Positions 11,190 to 26,300 of a DNA stretch of 64,000 nt are shown here, piece by piece. The DNA is from Paragonimus skrjabini miyazakii. Taxonomy: Eukaryota; Platyhelminthes; Trematoda; Plagiorchiida; Troglotrematidae. The notes beneath the pieces were generated by a model. It did not search any database and was not told where the DNA came from. It was given only the letters and a program-made list of their open reading frames with translations. The position numbers were made by a program, and so were the translations under genes. Position 1 is the stretch's first letter. Every line of letters begins with the position of its first letter. The stretch is from NCBI GenBank assembly GCA_014338405.1, contig JTDE01021434.1, positions 1-64,000 of the forward strand, written 5' to 3'.

Positions 11190-14100
11190 ATCTCCAAATA
11201 TAGTACTCCGAGCATTCCTGCTCCTAATACGATTCCTTACAGCCAATTTTTCCAACTGAGATATGTCTTTCGTATGCTATCAAGCTGTTTGCATCGTTAA
11301 ACCTTATTTGGGGACCCGGGTCGGCTCTAAAATGACACAGCGGTCAGACAGTAACTTAATATCGTGACACAAAATAACTGACTGTGGCTTGTCTCCTTTG
11401 ACTAAACGTGTCTCTTCGGTTGAGAGTCATAGATCCTGAAACCCGCAGTTAGAGAGGGTGTTAAATATGGCACATAATCGGAATAAGTTGCGCCTGTCCA
11501 GAGGTTCATTGTATCTTGAATAACCTAGTCCGTTCGATGTAGGTCGATTCTGCGCTCATTTCTGTATTTCGCTCAGCGTCTAAAAATGTTATGTGATCCA
11601 TCCGTCATAAAATTATCTTGGCTCTCATTTTGGTGACACCAACGTACTCGTATCCGTATGTGAACGAGACTCAAGTACTTTTTTAGATTAAGAGTATGCC
11701 TATAAATTGTGTAGTCATGACTGAAACAGCGCAAATAACGCTAGGCTCGTTAAGGAAAATTTATAAAAATTTCTCACTATGTTCAGCCTATAATCCTGAA
11801 AAAGAACATACAATTCAATTCTTAGTACTATGCGGACACATTAGTAGAGACTCATTTATCTTTCACACACTGGCTCATCCACTAGCGTATCTTTTCCCAC
11901 TAAGTAAGGATGAGCGCTTAAGTAGTCATTCTCTAAAACTGGAGTATGGAATGGGCAACCCACTGTGTGGACAAATTTTCTTGACTACGTGAATCTGTTC
12001 ATACTGGAATACGCTACCCAACGGTTGAATTCGTTGAAAGTTTAAAAATGTTACTCAACCAGTGTATATCTGTGAGAGATAGCCTGCATTACAAATGTCC
12101 TAACCGCCCTTCTCGTCCAATTCCACAGTACACATCTGCCCCAATCCGATTTCATGTACTCCGTACATCGATGTCACTATCGTAACTAGGCCGTTACAGT
12201 GTAAATTAGTCGTCAGAGGATCGATGACTTCTCTTGGAGGTAGACAGCTTAAATTCATTCTTTTGGAGGTCAAGTTTTTGATGAATAATGTATCTCGAAC
12301 AGCACGTGAACTGCTGCCGTTGTGATAATGACATCTGCTTCTATCTTACCCGGTTTTAGAGCTCTTTATCCACCGTATAATGAACAGAAAAGCGCTTGGT
12401 GTGAATGGCTTCTTCGGACCACGGACCGTCGGAGTTGCGCAATTATGTGATTATCCAAATTTCTTGGGTGAATTGTGATTGATTACTTTTGTGCTTCAGC
12501 AATCATTCATCCGGTTATTTCATAATGCTGACAAACGATTGTTTGTTTCATTTTTTACTCGGCTTTTCATTCATATTACATCTTACATGACTTCACGGTG
12601 TGTTTTTATCAGGTTCATTTAATGGATACATTTTTTTTATACGTCGCATGTTTTGGCTTGTTTGTTTATCGTTCCTGTAGACAAGATAAATGCCAACAAG
12701 ACTGGGGTCTGAAGAATGGTCAGTTTACATGTTTGATCAGTCTCTGAATATTTATGGCAGATGAAAAAACACAAGCCTGATGTCGTTCAAGCTCCTAGCT
12801 AGCGTCATTCATGACGATGCCCCACTCTAAACGAGTCGCGTTGTTATGCCTAAGTCAGCCGGACAGGTTACTATGTAGAGCCTTGATTAAAGTCAGTTCA
12901 ATCGGCCTCAATCAGATGTGGTTGTTTGAGTTGGATGGTGCGCTCTCATGTCTATTTGGTCAACACATCTAGTTAGCTCATTTGACCACTTCTGTACAGA
13001 TTAACGGTGATCAGTTGGCGGAGTAACTGCTTCATTCAAAGTAATGGAGACTTCGACCACGGATATTGATTTATGTAACGTGACCAGTGTTTACTTTGCA
13101 GTCTTTCAATTCTGTGATATCATCTTTATCCATATTTGCGGCTGTTATTTGGGTTCCTACTAAAATACGAATGTTGGGAGACTTTGTAAAGACTTGCGGA
13201 GTCTGGAGAAAAGCTTCATTTTAACCTCAACAATGACTTCAGTATGGCTGCATCATCTGTATACATATGTAACACTACCAGTTCCTTGTACTTCTCTTAC
13301 TATTAATTTCAGTCTATCCGTTTGATTGTATTGTTAATCTTTCTAATACGTGTTCGTCTGATCCATACAGCGCAATTCGAGTCTATTGCTGACCGTCTAG
13401 AAATCGCTTGTTTTTTCATCCGACAAGTATAGCTTGTATGTGCTCAGACCCTCCGAACATTATCATCGCGAGTGCCGAAACATGTCCCGAAGACGTCCCT
13501 AGAATTCCCTTTAAAGATCTTGATCATCTTCAGGTTGGACTCTTCAAGAGAGTCATGTTAGTCCACGGAGACTGTTATCCACTGGATAATCGATTGTTAG
13601 AGCCTAGCTGATTGTAACCTGTTGACTGGATTGACGCTGTCTTGTCAGTTTTGCTCAATAGTGTCCCGTTCTGATGTATGTCCAATTGCGTCAATGGAAG
13701 AACGATGTTTTTGACTTCCATTCCATGATTTTCTCCTTTACTTCCTATATCATATTCAGCAGCTTTATTCTCACACAAAGTTTAGCGAATTGCACAGGTA
13801 AAACAGTCGTTGATCTCTTGAATCGCGCTGTTTTCGGTTGGAGAATGATGCGAAGATTGTGGAAATTGCTGTTTAACATCCTGTAATTTCTAACCTTATC
13901 AGGTTGGTGCAAATAACTGGAATTATCTCACTCAAACACATTCTTGTTGACCGCACGATTTAAGTTTATATTCGTTTTGATGACAGGCTGCCTCGAAACA
14001 AAATGGATGTTCGTTAAATTATTCAGCAATATCAAATATTCGACATTGTGTGGATCAGGTACACTATTCTGATCTGCAAGATAACTACGGAGATAGCGAT

Positions 14101-17100
14101 GGGGCCTTGTTGTTTGACGAACATGTTTGTTTAAATTACATCCTTTCCTTTAAAATTGGTTTTACTTCGGAATCGATCGATAGCCTACCTCGCAAGTATG
14201 CCTGAACTGTGCAGGTCGTCTGCGCATGGACGAGTTTTGCAGTCATTGGAAAAGGTTTTTCGCTTATCTGCGCGAGTGACGTTGTGTAGCGGAAAACGCG
14301 TGGGGAACATGGTTCGTCTGATGTTCAAGGGACTATTTTGGGGTAGCTGTGTTGATTGCTGAAAACCGGTGTGTTACAAATAAAACGAACATCACTGAAT
14401 GTAGTTGGCCAAACCGGCGAGTAACGACGGATGAACACAAACCACACCAGACTAATAATCAAACACGTGCCATTCAAGTGAAAACCTCACGGTGTATCAG
14501 ACCGATTTCTAAACACGATCATACAGTCGACGAATTTAGGAATCTCGCCACAACTGTCTTGGTGCACGAAGTAACTTTCATTCTTTTTGAGACACTCGTA
14601 AATCATTTGTAGATAAGTGTGTGCATTGCCGGTGGTTCTTTGGAGTCAGAATGTGGCGATTAGTTTGTCCGGTTATACTAGGATATCAAGAACATCTGCT
14701 TCGCACACTAATTTTAACGTCTAAACTCCAATGTAAAGATTGACAACCGTTTTCGTTAAGTGCACTCAATGTAGTCAGCATTTAGTCTTTTAAAATTGGC
14801 TAACAGTGTATTAGTGTCACCTTGTTAATCAACAGTAAGAACCAGAACAACATCTGAAATACATCCGTACAACACTCGTTTTAATCCGACGTAGAATTGT
14901 CTGTTTTAGACAGATTACTGTGCTAGGAGTGGGTTCAGTTGATCCCGCTCGTTTGTTTAGAAATACATGTTTACAAACTGGGTTCTACTACATATTGACA
15001 TTATTTCTCCCACTTGCCAAGAGACAGACACTTTCTAGTTCATTTGCTCTCTCCGAAAGTACGACTGCTTAAGTTTGTTTTTGTTAACCAGCTTTTGCCT
15101 ACATAGTTTTCATCTTCAGTGGGCCATGTCTGCTTTTATTTTTAATCCGATCATAGTGGTTTATTGGAAAGTCGTCCATACGAGATGGAATTAGCCGTTT
15201 CTTCCGGACGATGTGTACACTTTGGCTTACCTCCTGATTCAAGGTTGCTGAGAGCGTAGGCGGCGCGATTTTCCCGTCTTGGAGCATATCCCAGTTTAAG
15301 ATCGGTGGTCCACAAGCTGTAGTGTTCATCTCTTTCCGCTTGCACAGGGGCAGTATTGCTTGTGGCTCACCGAGAATATCCAATAGAAGTTTGCGCTTCA
15401 CGAGTATTTCCAGTTTTCGGCTTGGTCATCAGTTAGAGAAGCACGAGTCCAGGTGCAACGGCAAGGACCATTTTGTTTATTAGAACGTAATCTCCTGTTG
15501 ATAGTAGTGATCCATAGGTAACGAATCCCTTCGCTGTTTCTTGTTCGTTCAGGTTAACACCGTGTGAAAGTGCGTCGCATACCACCGTGGTAAATCTGTT
15601 CGAACCACAGAGAAGCCGGATCTGGGAACATAAAATAGTTGGCTAGCCTGTTTAAAACCCATTTGCTCTGCTCTTGTCCAGTCGTAACTAATACTTCCAC
15701 AAAACTGGTGATAATGGTCCCTGTCCGTGGAACGAATCTAGAACGACGGTTATTTATACGTATCAACGAGCGGTCTTATTTCAAACTAGATTATGGTTCA
15801 GGTGCCTACATAACAGGAATTTATTGTCCACGAGCTGCAACTCCCGTACGCTAATTCGAAGTAACCACTGTGTACTGCGCTAGAAATAAGCGCTGTGCTC
15901 GTTTCCAGCGCAATCTACATACTTTCCTTGTTTCCAGTACCCTTTTAGCGTGCAGACGTTCAAATATTTCCCCAATTACTGGCACATCGTCCATATTAAA
16001 CATTTTTTCTCTACACAACTGTCGTGGATCAAGTTAGCGGACGACATAGAATTTGGTCCGAATGTATGTGCCGTTCACTCGAATGAAGTGTAGAAGAAAA
16101 GCCATATAACTTCGGCGATCACATTCTGAGTTGTCTGATCGCTACCGAAATCACGATGAGTGACCACAACATTTTGCACGGTTTGAATTGTTGAGCCTGA
16201 AATCGACTACCCACGGTTTGTTTTCCGTAGGATTGGTACAGCTGCACCGGTGCACTTGTGTAGGCGTGCTCATACAACCACTTTGAATGAGTGCACTGTA
16301 CGCACTCACACATTGGCGGTATCAGATCGAAACCGGAGGCTCAGAAAACCTGCAATCTAGTGTGCTAACGTTTGCTCTGATCAGTCAATGAAACCAGCGT
16401 GGATAGGTTCATAATTAACAGCTGAGATTTTGAGGTGAAAGGTACTCACTTTAGTGAGTAGCATTGACGGACTGCACCATAGAATGATTTTCTAGGAAAC
16501 GGCTATAACTACACGGGTAAGCAATAAAGTGTTGAGTTTGCTTGCACTTTGTGACGCTACAAAATTGATGGGGACATAAACAGTGCAAGATGCACAATAC
16601 TGCGTTCTGATTTGCAAAAGCCATTCACTACCATAGATTGAATAATTTTAATTTAACAAACGTTCCTTGTTGTTACTACTTTCCATTTAGCTTGACTCCA
16701 TCAAAAAATAAACGAACAAATTGGTGCTGAGCAATAATCGTGAGGTGTTTGTGACATTGACTGCTGCTCTAAAGTAGACTGTTAGTTGAGTGACCAACTA
16801 GAGGCGGACTACTGCAAAGTTTGACTGATTTGACTTGCCCTTTCAAATGCTTGAAATGAAATTGTGGTCGAATGTGACCCATGAAATACTGGGCAGTTAA
16901 TTATAGCTCTAACCAAATCCTATCCTTCGGGCTTCTACTGGGATCACTATGGTTTGTGTCTGCTCATCAAACAGTGCACGCGGCGTAAGACTGATGACGA
17001 GCTAGGGTGAATAGTCCAATTACGGTAGTTCTGAATCACCGATTCAGGGTGTTTCACCCGGTCAGTCGTTAGCACAAGCAGCAGAACGCGAGAGAACCAG

Positions 17101-19674
17101 CAGTTATTCCGTTATCGCTTTCCAGCACCTATAATCTGTGCCTGACTTACCGAGCAGTAGAATAGTGAGCTAGCTCTTTAGCTGTGCAACTCTTCACAAG
17201 TATGATTACCTGATATATGTCGCATACTGCAGTTCGCTAAGGCTTTACAGATTCAACAATTCCATGGCTTAACCTACTAAGTTGAGCCAACCCGCGTTGC
17301 TATTTGATATGACACCTGTAAGCCACAGCAACCGACACACCTTTCCGAGTGGATGGACAAGTTTTAGTCGTACGCTGCGTTTCAGTCACGTCACACGATT
17401 CAATCGCCCATCGTTCTTTCCGGCGTGGTCCATGAACACAACCAAGTGGCATCTGATTAACTTATCAAATGCTCATGTTCAGCGCAGAATTAGGCATCTC
17501 TAGACACAGAAGAACAAGGCGAAAAACACGATATCTATCTACTGGAAAGTGCGGATCTCCAAAGACTACATTAACTCATTAAACTGATTTGTACGATAAA
17601 AGAAGACTGGTACATTCTAGTTTTTCCACAGTACTTGAATCACGGCACATCGTTCGCCAGTTTCCGCACCCTTGTTAAGGTTGTGCCATGAATTCTGAGC
17701 CCTCTTTTTTTTCGTGGTCTCGTTATCGGGCCATATTGATCGAGTTCAGGCCAACCGGTTCCACCATGTTGTTTTTTGACCAAAGGGTGATACCTTGTTT
17801 GAAACTTGTTGGTGCGTTATCACAAATTACGTGGATAGTTCGATCCAGTGTATTGATCAGATTGAGCTGTTTTGTTTTTTACACATTTACAAGTATCTTT
17901 GGTTCAGCATAGATGATTGCCCCTCAAGCAAGACAACACAGTATGCTCACAATGTGGAAGACAATTTTTTACTTAGTTTTAGACTGTTACACGAAGAATT
18001 GTGGTTTGGTTTGGATTTCTTCATAAAGTCTTCTCCATAATCACTATATGAATTCAAGGTCACGGGTTAGTTTGGGTCACACACATGAGATCAGATTCAC
18101 CACGTTATTGCTTACCTGCTCAACCAAAGTTTTTCCAAAGATATCGTAATGAAAGCAATAAGCGTTTTAAATCAGTGTATCGGTACCGTGTTGAATAGAC
18201 ATGGCAAAATATGTGCATACGCACATTATCTCAGTCATAAGAGCACACTCACACAGGTACACCACAGCAACAAATGTTGATCACAGAATTTATATCCGTT
18301 TTCTTCTACACCTTAACTAGACGAACGGCACATCCTACCGGAAAACTCATTGAGTTATGAGACATCAGTTTTCCTGTTTATGATCTACCAGGCGTTTGCT
18401 GTCGTGTTCCATGTAAGGTCACACAAACTGTATACCGAGACACAATGAAGTTGCAGGTGACTGGCTGCATCGCTTTCAAAAATAGGTTTACTAAAAGAGT
18501 GTACGCTACAAATAGTATTGCGCGGAGTATACAAATAACAACGCCCAATCGGACAATCCACTTTTCTGACGGCTACGAAATGTTAGCCAATGCGTACATT
18601 GCAAAAGCGAAGTTTCCACATCACAACATTTAGAACGTGTGTGCAAAAACGGTGTTTACAATGTCCTTTGATTTTGACTGCGCAAACGTTAACAGTGTGA
18701 AGTAACAGAAGCGAAACTTTTGACAGCCACTGGTGCATGCTGTGGGCAAGTGATGTGCATCCGTTCACCTTTGGCGTTCACTCGAAACCGGCGACAGTTC
18801 AGACGTCCATCGAAACATTTTGTGTTGTGATGGTAGGCGTCTACAATCGACTCAAACACGGAAGCCGGCAATGTTGCTGTCCGAAATCCTGCGTGCATAT
18901 CTGCTTTAAATACGCGTCAGCTTTCGTACAACTGCCTTCCACCTTCGATTGTCATTGGCAAAAGTCCCATGTTAGTTGGAAACCCCTTGTGTATGTGCAC
19001 ATCAGATTTTAGTAGTCACAAACTGATTGGTTATTTTGGAGAAGATCGACGTCGTTTTATCCCCGGTTATAGAACCTGTAGTAGAGAGATTGGAATATTC
19101 CTTGACATAAAAAGTAGACTTCATCTAATGAATTGCCGGCTGAAATGATCAAAATTGAAGCTGCTTACCGATTGATCGTCTAATGCGTTCATGCCAAAGG
19201 GTTGAATGACTTCTGTCCTCATACAATTCTCTCCAGTTTTGAATTGTCACTGGTGTGACTGTGACTGACCTTGGCAATCAATAGTAGTTTAATCCACTGT
19301 ACTTGTCGTGAAAATTGCGCAAGAATATGCAACGGCCATCCTCCTTATTATACGGGATGAAATTGACTGAACAACATCGTTTTAATACCATCTCCATCTG
19401 CTTGGCAAAATACATCAGGATAAGGTGATCACCTTTGACCACCAGATGTCTATGCTGATTTTTGGGTAATTTGGACGAATGCGGTTCAAATACGCGCGAC
19501 CCAGGTTTCTTTGTCTTACAAGGGAGTTGAACGTTCAAGTCTGGCACTTTTGCTTCCATCCTCAAATTGTACTTCCACCTGTCGCATCTGTCAAGGTGAT
19601 TAAAATTGACACTAGCCTTAGCTATGTTTCTGGACACCCCGGAGGAGTTTCGACAGGGAACAAGCTTGAAACTG
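11190..19674. other. Large gene-free stretch
   Basis: No frame here shows a recognised family or a splice-bounded exon. The minus-strand frames at 15099-15401 and 15554-15766 look slightly more protein-like than the rest and may be a decayed retroelement, but I could not identify them. The frames at 14156-14612, 17282-17503 and 18737-19012 are unassigned and probably chance. Confidence 0.45.
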
Positions 19675-19690
19675 CACACACACACACACA
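19675..19690. repeat. (CA)n microsatellite
   Basis: An uninterrupted run of CA dinucleotides, about eight units, roughly 470 bases upstream of the GLDC start codon. Confidence 0.9.
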
Positions 19691-20045
19691 GTATGGGCTA
19701 CATATCAATAGCGTATCACTACAAATATATATGCGCCCTAGTTAAAACGGTGATAGCCAGTGAATCGTAAAAGGTATCTAGTCAAGTCATTGCTTGGCAT
19801 ACTCAATCTTGTGAGGTACAACCGATTTTGATCTTGTGCTCTGAATTATAGTACGACCTGATTGTCAGCGTATCGGCCGCGATGATCATGTGCATTCCAG
19901 TAGTGTTTATCAAATTCAATTGGACCCATTCGACCGCACTCGTCAATCCCCCGGAGTTTGTTTATCGATGATTGTTGACCTTGAAAATCATTCAATATGG
20001 TCAAGTCTCTGGCCAGAGCATGTACGTGCGCATGTTTAGGTAAAT

Positions 20046-20063
20046 GTGTACATATATGTACAC
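20046..20063. promoter_or_regulatory. Perfect 18-bp palindrome upstream of GLDC
   Basis: gtgtacatatatgtacac reads the same on both strands. It lies about 90 bases before the GLDC start codon and contains a TATATA core. It could bind a dimeric factor or be part of a TATA-like promoter. The transcription start is not visible from sequence, so the regulatory role is an inference. Confidence 0.3.
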
Positions 20064-20153
20064 GCTTATGCATATAACTGGATGGTATCAAACCAGCGTA
20101 GACTAATTGCAACTCTGCACTCTCACTGCTCGCTCATTTAACTTTGCTTCATA

Positions 20154-20360
20154 ATGCATCTCCGATTACTGGCTGGATTTCTCACACGACAGCGTCTTGC
20201 TCCATTCCATGTGGACCGAGCAACAGGACTGACTCGCTTACTGAGCTCATTAGGGTCGATTACTCTGAAGGCAGAAGCGCCCGAGGCCAACTTTGCTAGA
20301 CGTCACATTGGACTGTCCGATGAAGATGCTGCCGAAATGCTCAAAGTGTGTGGTTACAAG
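20154..20360 (+). CDS. GLDC: GLDC exon 1 (residues 1-69)
   Basis: Starts at ATG 20154 with A at -3. The first ~45 residues are rich in Arg and Leu with only one acidic residue (MHLRLLAGFLTRQRLAPF...), as expected of a mitochondrial targeting sequence. FARRHIGLSDEDAAEML then opens the conserved P-protein domain. The exon ends in a complete codon (TAC AAG) before donor GTCAGC, phase 0. No other upstream start is supported. A 5' untranslated exon or a trans-spliced leader, common in flatworms, cannot be excluded. Confidence 0.93.
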
Positions 20361-23300
20361 GTCAGCGGTTATTTAATGTGGACTGTTTTTTATATATAAA
20401 GATACACACTAAGTTTACTGATTTTTTGGTGTTGTCGATATTCATGGTTGTATGTGTGCTGAGATACTACCAGAAAGCCTAGATCCAGACAGTAGAAAAA
20501 TTAGGGTTCTCCACAAAAGATTTTGGCCCAAAAGCCTGTACCGCAAGGTAGCAGGTGGGGGGGACCAGGGTTTTCAATTTTTCCAGAAAAAAAAATCAAC
20601 CTTCTTCCAACTCTCAACCTGGAGGACCAAAAGTTTGATTTGTCAGACCTCTATCTATTGGCCAGCCTGGTAGAGTGACTTCGTCGGTGTAATCGTCACA
20701 CCTTCCAGTTTAGAACAATAGGTCATCGAGATGCGCAAGCCGTCACACCACGTCAAACTCCAGTATCGTTCACAACACTGTTAATTCCATACTGTATCGG
20801 TTGTTTCGCAGTATAAACCGGGTCGCTCCATCTGCTACATACAGCATGATAGACAGACAGAAACATGTTATTTCTGACCCCTTCCTCCACTTTCATGTCA
20901 AATTTAGTCCTCAGGCCCATCCTGACCCTCATTCCAAGTAATTACTGTACGGATCCAACAACAGCTAATCATAGTAACATTGTCCAGGTAAGTCCCACTT
21001 CTTACCATGCGATCCCAAACCTCCCTCGGCCCTTGCTTAGGCCTAAAAAGCTAATTACTATAGGTGCTTTCAACGTTCACACTATAAAACAGATAGGTCA
21101 ACAGACTGCTCTCGCACGAACGTTAGATTCGTTAAATGTCAGTGTTTGCTGCATTTGGGAGACTAGAATCTAAGACAGTCAACATCTGGATCTAACAGTA
21201 CATGCACTGCCCATCCGATATTGGTTACACACTCCGGGTGACTCCACGGTCGCCGCTACCGTTCAGGCTGAAATAGGTTTAGTCGCATTAGTATATTGGA
21301 TTCCTATTAACGGTAGACTTTGTGCCATCCGCTTGCTGGTTCTGATAAGGCCAGATCTTCTAAAGTCGTTTCATTGTGTTTGTTTGCGCTCCAACTGACT
21401 ACAGTGACATCGGTTCCAAGGACACCAGTTTGCTCGGATTTGGCCGATCTTCCTCGGCCGATATATGGCCCTGATATAATCAGTTGGCCTGAATTATGAG
21501 CGCCCAGGTCAAGCGCCTTTGTGAAACCGAGTCTCCTGTAGGTGGCAGGCTTGTGATGGCGTCACATCGCTCGGATAATGACGGGCGGTGGTTACAAATG
21601 TTCGTCAAGCACAAGCTGTTTTTAGCCAGCACTAGCTTCAGACATCGTGCCTGTTGCTGTTATACTTAGCACCTTATATTTCGAATCAGACTTGATCCCA
21701 GATAGACAATGTAGCTGTTGGTTATAAGCAGCGACGTTTCGATCAGGACTGTTGTTCTTATTGGAGCACATAATTGGATTCAGATTGTGCTTTGGCACGT
21801 CATTGTTTTGTTCTTATTTTCGCTAAACGACGATCCCATCGACAACGGTTGGCTGTTGAGAAATCGGCTATGCCGCCAGTAAAACATAAGTATTGAACTA
21901 GTTCATAAATCATGCTGAGCAGTTTTCCCCTCGAAGATTCTAATATCTGCTAGACCTAAATCTCACAGGCGATTCATTAAGCAAGTACTCTAGTATGCAT
22001 CACGACGACTCGTGAGTTAAACACATATCAGATTTCAGAAAAATCCATGAGGTTGTTGGATTTCAGACGGAACACTCCTCACAACTCATATCCGTAGGAA
22101 GTCGAAGTGGAGCCTTACCACCGATCGTGAGACTTGGCTAATGGAGAAAGTTAGGAAATTGAAAACTGCTCTTGCTTCAGGCAACACCGACAGATTGTTC
22201 GAACGTATCAGTGCTACTGATCCCAGCGACCATTTGTTTGGATAGTGCATTTTAAGAGTTAGTTTAACTGGTCTCCTACTTTTACTGTGTTTTCGCCACC
22301 AACATGTAATGTAGCACCCTAATCGGTAGATTTAGAACTACCTACTGAGACTGAGGTCCGAAACTGCATTTCGACTCTCAAACGCAATAGGGCTGCTAGC
22401 CCACATGATCTCATGCCGATACTTTTCAAAAAAAGTTGGAAGGTATTAGTAGAGGCTTTGACTCAGTTGTTTCAAGGTGTGTAGACGACAGATAACATTC
22501 TTCCGTGCTAGGGTCAGTCGACAATAGTTCCTATGTTCAAGAAAAGTTTTCGGGGCTCTTGCGAAAACCGCATAGTGCTTGGCTTGACCCCAGTAATTAC
22601 TAGGGTTCTGTCATCCATTACATCTCGTCTACTTATTGCAGCTTAGGAGGCAAGCATTAGGGAAGAACAGGCAGGGTTTCGCCATGAGCGGGTATGTATT
22701 GGTCTCATTTCCAACCTACGTTAAACTCGGGAGCAGCACCATACATACCGCCTGTTAACAGTTGCCGTATTTCTTGACTTTAAAGGTGTATCCGAATCGG
22801 TGGATTAATCTACACTTTGAGAGTCGTTTAAACGCAGGAGTGTACCGACCAAGTATGTGAACATACTTGAGCTCAGAGTAGGGTTTACGGTGAACTGTCT
22901 GACAGTTAAGTACCATGAGCGGCGTACGTCGACACTGTCCATTTTCATCATTTTTGTTTAATTTCATCATAGATGAAATAATGGAGGGCTGTTTGCGGCA
23001 CTCACAAGATGTCGGCGTGAACCTCCTAGTTGGTGGAAGACTGACTAATCTTGATTACGATTATGACAAGGTGTTGCTGTTTGACACCTTACAAACATCA
23101 CAAACAACGCTAGAAGTTTTTTTCGCGTTCTGCTAAATTCTTTGGAATGCACTTTGCAGAATCAAAGTGCAAAATATTTCTACATGACTGCTGTAATTAC
23201 TTAGACTTAATGTTGGATAATGAAGTTATGCAGGTTGCTGACCGAATTGTGTACTTGGGAACCTGCGTCAGCGATGGCGGAGAGATTAAAAAAGAAACGC

Positions 23301-26300
23301 ATATTTCTGTGACTAGATCGGTATTCACTGATCTGGAGCACTTTTGGCGACAGATTGGTATCTCGTTTAGGCTTAAAGTTGGCATATGTCTGTGCGGGCC
23401 ATATCACTTCACGGCTGCTCATAGTAAAAGACAAAAATGGTCTTCAGGTGTTCGACCACCGATGTCTGCGTTTGATCGTTCGCATTGGATGGCACCAAGC
23501 GATAAGCAACCAAGATGCTAGTGGTAACTGTCAAGCGATTTCTCTTGTCCAGCCTTTACGTTTACACAGACTTGGATGGCTAAGCTGTGTACTTTGGATG
23601 CCAGCTAGTTGTATGCCATACCGAGCACTATTTGCCGATGTTGCGGTCGGCTGGCATAAGGTGTGAAGTGGACAGATGATGACCTGGCGTACAGAAATAA
23701 GTTCGTTCACTTTAGGAGCTGGCCACTGTAGGTTGGGTTTGTTTCCCGGGCTGGGGACATCGCGACTCACAGTCAATGACTGGAGACGTGAGGTGGGATG
23801 TCGGCTAATCTGGCTCAGTGGCGCGAATGTTGTCGTTGTTTGACTGAGTCTTCTGTGTATTAAATGCACTTTGTTATGTGGAGCAGTTAAATCCGCGACG
23901 AAGCTGTCTTATTGAGGACGTCTTACTTTCATCTACAGCTCAGTTGCTTGCTTGCAATGTGTAGTTACCTTGATGTTGAATGTCTGAATATAGACTTAGT
24001 TAGTTTTAATAGTTAGACCCATTCCCTTCCTTTTTCTTTTCTCTTTCTTTACAGGATCTACCTTTTTTTCATTGTTGTGACAGTTAAGCATCAGTGTAAA
24101 CCTCTGATGTATTGTTGTCTATGATGATGGTGATAAAGTTAACCCATTAGTGATTGCGTGAACTTAACAGTTGACAACTAACGAAAACAGCACACGAGGC
24201 AGTATATTACATGCATTACACGCCAGATATGTACTTCAGTGGAGTACTAATCCAGATGAATGCAAGCTCTAATTGGTGTGGAGCGTTTGTACATGCGAAA
24301 TCGGATACATTAGTTCAGTTGATGACGAATTGTCTTCCTCCCCAAACAGAGAATCTGATACATGATGGGAGTCCAGAAAGGTGTTGTAGATTGACTTACA
24401 GCCACGGAAACAGGTGCGCCGCCGGTGGCTGATGGCCATATAGTCAGTCCGTGTCCACAACTGACGTGGTGATGGAGGTCGCCAGGTGGTGAATTGGTTT
24501 GAACTTAGCACGTCCGAGGAAAAGCCTAATCAGCATAAGACTGCAACAAACGTTCACCGTTGTTCGGGGAACACGGTAAGAGTCTTGAGCATCTGCGTTG
24601 CGTTCTGTTAGAAGGCACATCTCCAAAAGAAGCGGCCAAAACGAATCGCGCGACACCGTTCTATTCATGATCTGCGACAGTCATCTTCGAGGTTGTGAAA
24701 TTTTACGGACAATCGAATGTCAGCTGTTTTGAAATGAGGTTGGAGTATTTTAGTTTACATTTCTTGAAACAAATCCAGTCGAGTTGACGCTTTATAGTTT
24801 ATAGTAATATGGGAGTTTTATTAAAATGTAGTGTTGTGTGCTTATGACGCAGGTAGAGTGTAGGTTAGCGAATGAACGAATCGTACCGTAATTGGAACAG
24901 GTCGTCTGATGAATATGAAGGCCGCGGCACGAAGTATTTCTCGATTATAATTTCATATGTGAGACGTCATTTCTTGATTGATTGTTCGCCCTGAATTTCG
25001 TATATTACCTCCAGTACTTCAGTGTTATTTCTCATGTGTAATGCGGAACGACTATCTATCTTCAACACAATGGTGCCTTATCATCGGAGTATGGCTAGGT
25101 ATCAAAAGGCTCAGAATGTTATCGAGTTAACAACGATATTATACAATTCGAACGAAACTCATGCAATAAAACCTTGAAAACGCCTGTCGATTCAATAAAG
25201 CAACCTAAAGACGTCATATGCGCACTTGTGTACATATACTAGGTAATAATGTAACAGACGGTAGAGGATAGGTAACGAACAAAATGTCAGTCACATTTTC
25301 CGCTAAGAGAGCTATTTCATAGAGCAAAACAAGCAACGCTTTGAGCTGCTTTCGGACAATGGCAAGAAACGATGTTTCAACAATCGAAAAGCACCGATCA
25401 GTCCGATCACACGGCCAGTCTACAGCACATGTTCAACAGTCGAAGAGGTCAGTTTACACTGACTGACTGGGTCGTTTCTGATCGCACGGCAAGGTAACGA
25501 CAGAACAGAAATGTTAATCCGATCACGTTTCAGAATTTTACACCTCGCTGCAAAATGCTACAAAATAATCCGATGTTAGCCCAGCCTTATTGACCCACAG
25601 CCTAAATGGATGTGCTTCATACATACAAGCCGGCCTGTCTAAAATATTTCATCCTGCACGCGACGCCAGAGTTATATTCCTCTTCGTGTGCAATCAACAA
25701 TAAGCACTACAGGCTGTAACAACCGTAGAGAGAACACGTGACTCAGAAGGAGTGCAAACTTTATTGTCCTTTTTATAAGCGTGAACGAATGAGTCATAAA
25801 TGGCGCGACCAATCAGAATGCAGCTTTAGTCTCAACACGAGTGTGGGGCACACAGGCGGCCTTGACGTGTATGCAACACGAAGTGCATTCCAACCTTTTT
25901 TTAATCACAATCATTAGGTGTAAGTAGTAAGGTAGTTTATATAGTATGAAATGTACCTGGCTCAAAATTGCTCAGAGCTTTTGCATTCTCGTAGGCTTTT
26001 AGTTAAATCCTTTTGAAATGAAATACTGTACTCAAGCTTTGCTCTTTTCAAAGCCCATCAGCAGTCTATATCTGTGCCACAAGCGACAGTTGACCTCTGA
26101 CAAGCATGTCGATCGTCCTGCCAGCAACGTCACACTGAGCAAGATTGAATTATCATATGCAAATACACAGCTACAATCATTTGTGAGAAGTGGTTTGTCT
26201 CATTGAGTAGTGTTCCTTCCTAAAGCGGCTAGGTGATTACAAAATCTGCAATCCGTTGTGATTGCTGTGCAATTTATAATGACGAAAACCCTCCACAATT

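Noticed and set aside
15099..15766. Minus-strand frames that look like a decayed coding region
   Set aside because: Stops and frame changes throughout and no family recognised; not enough to list as a pseudogene.
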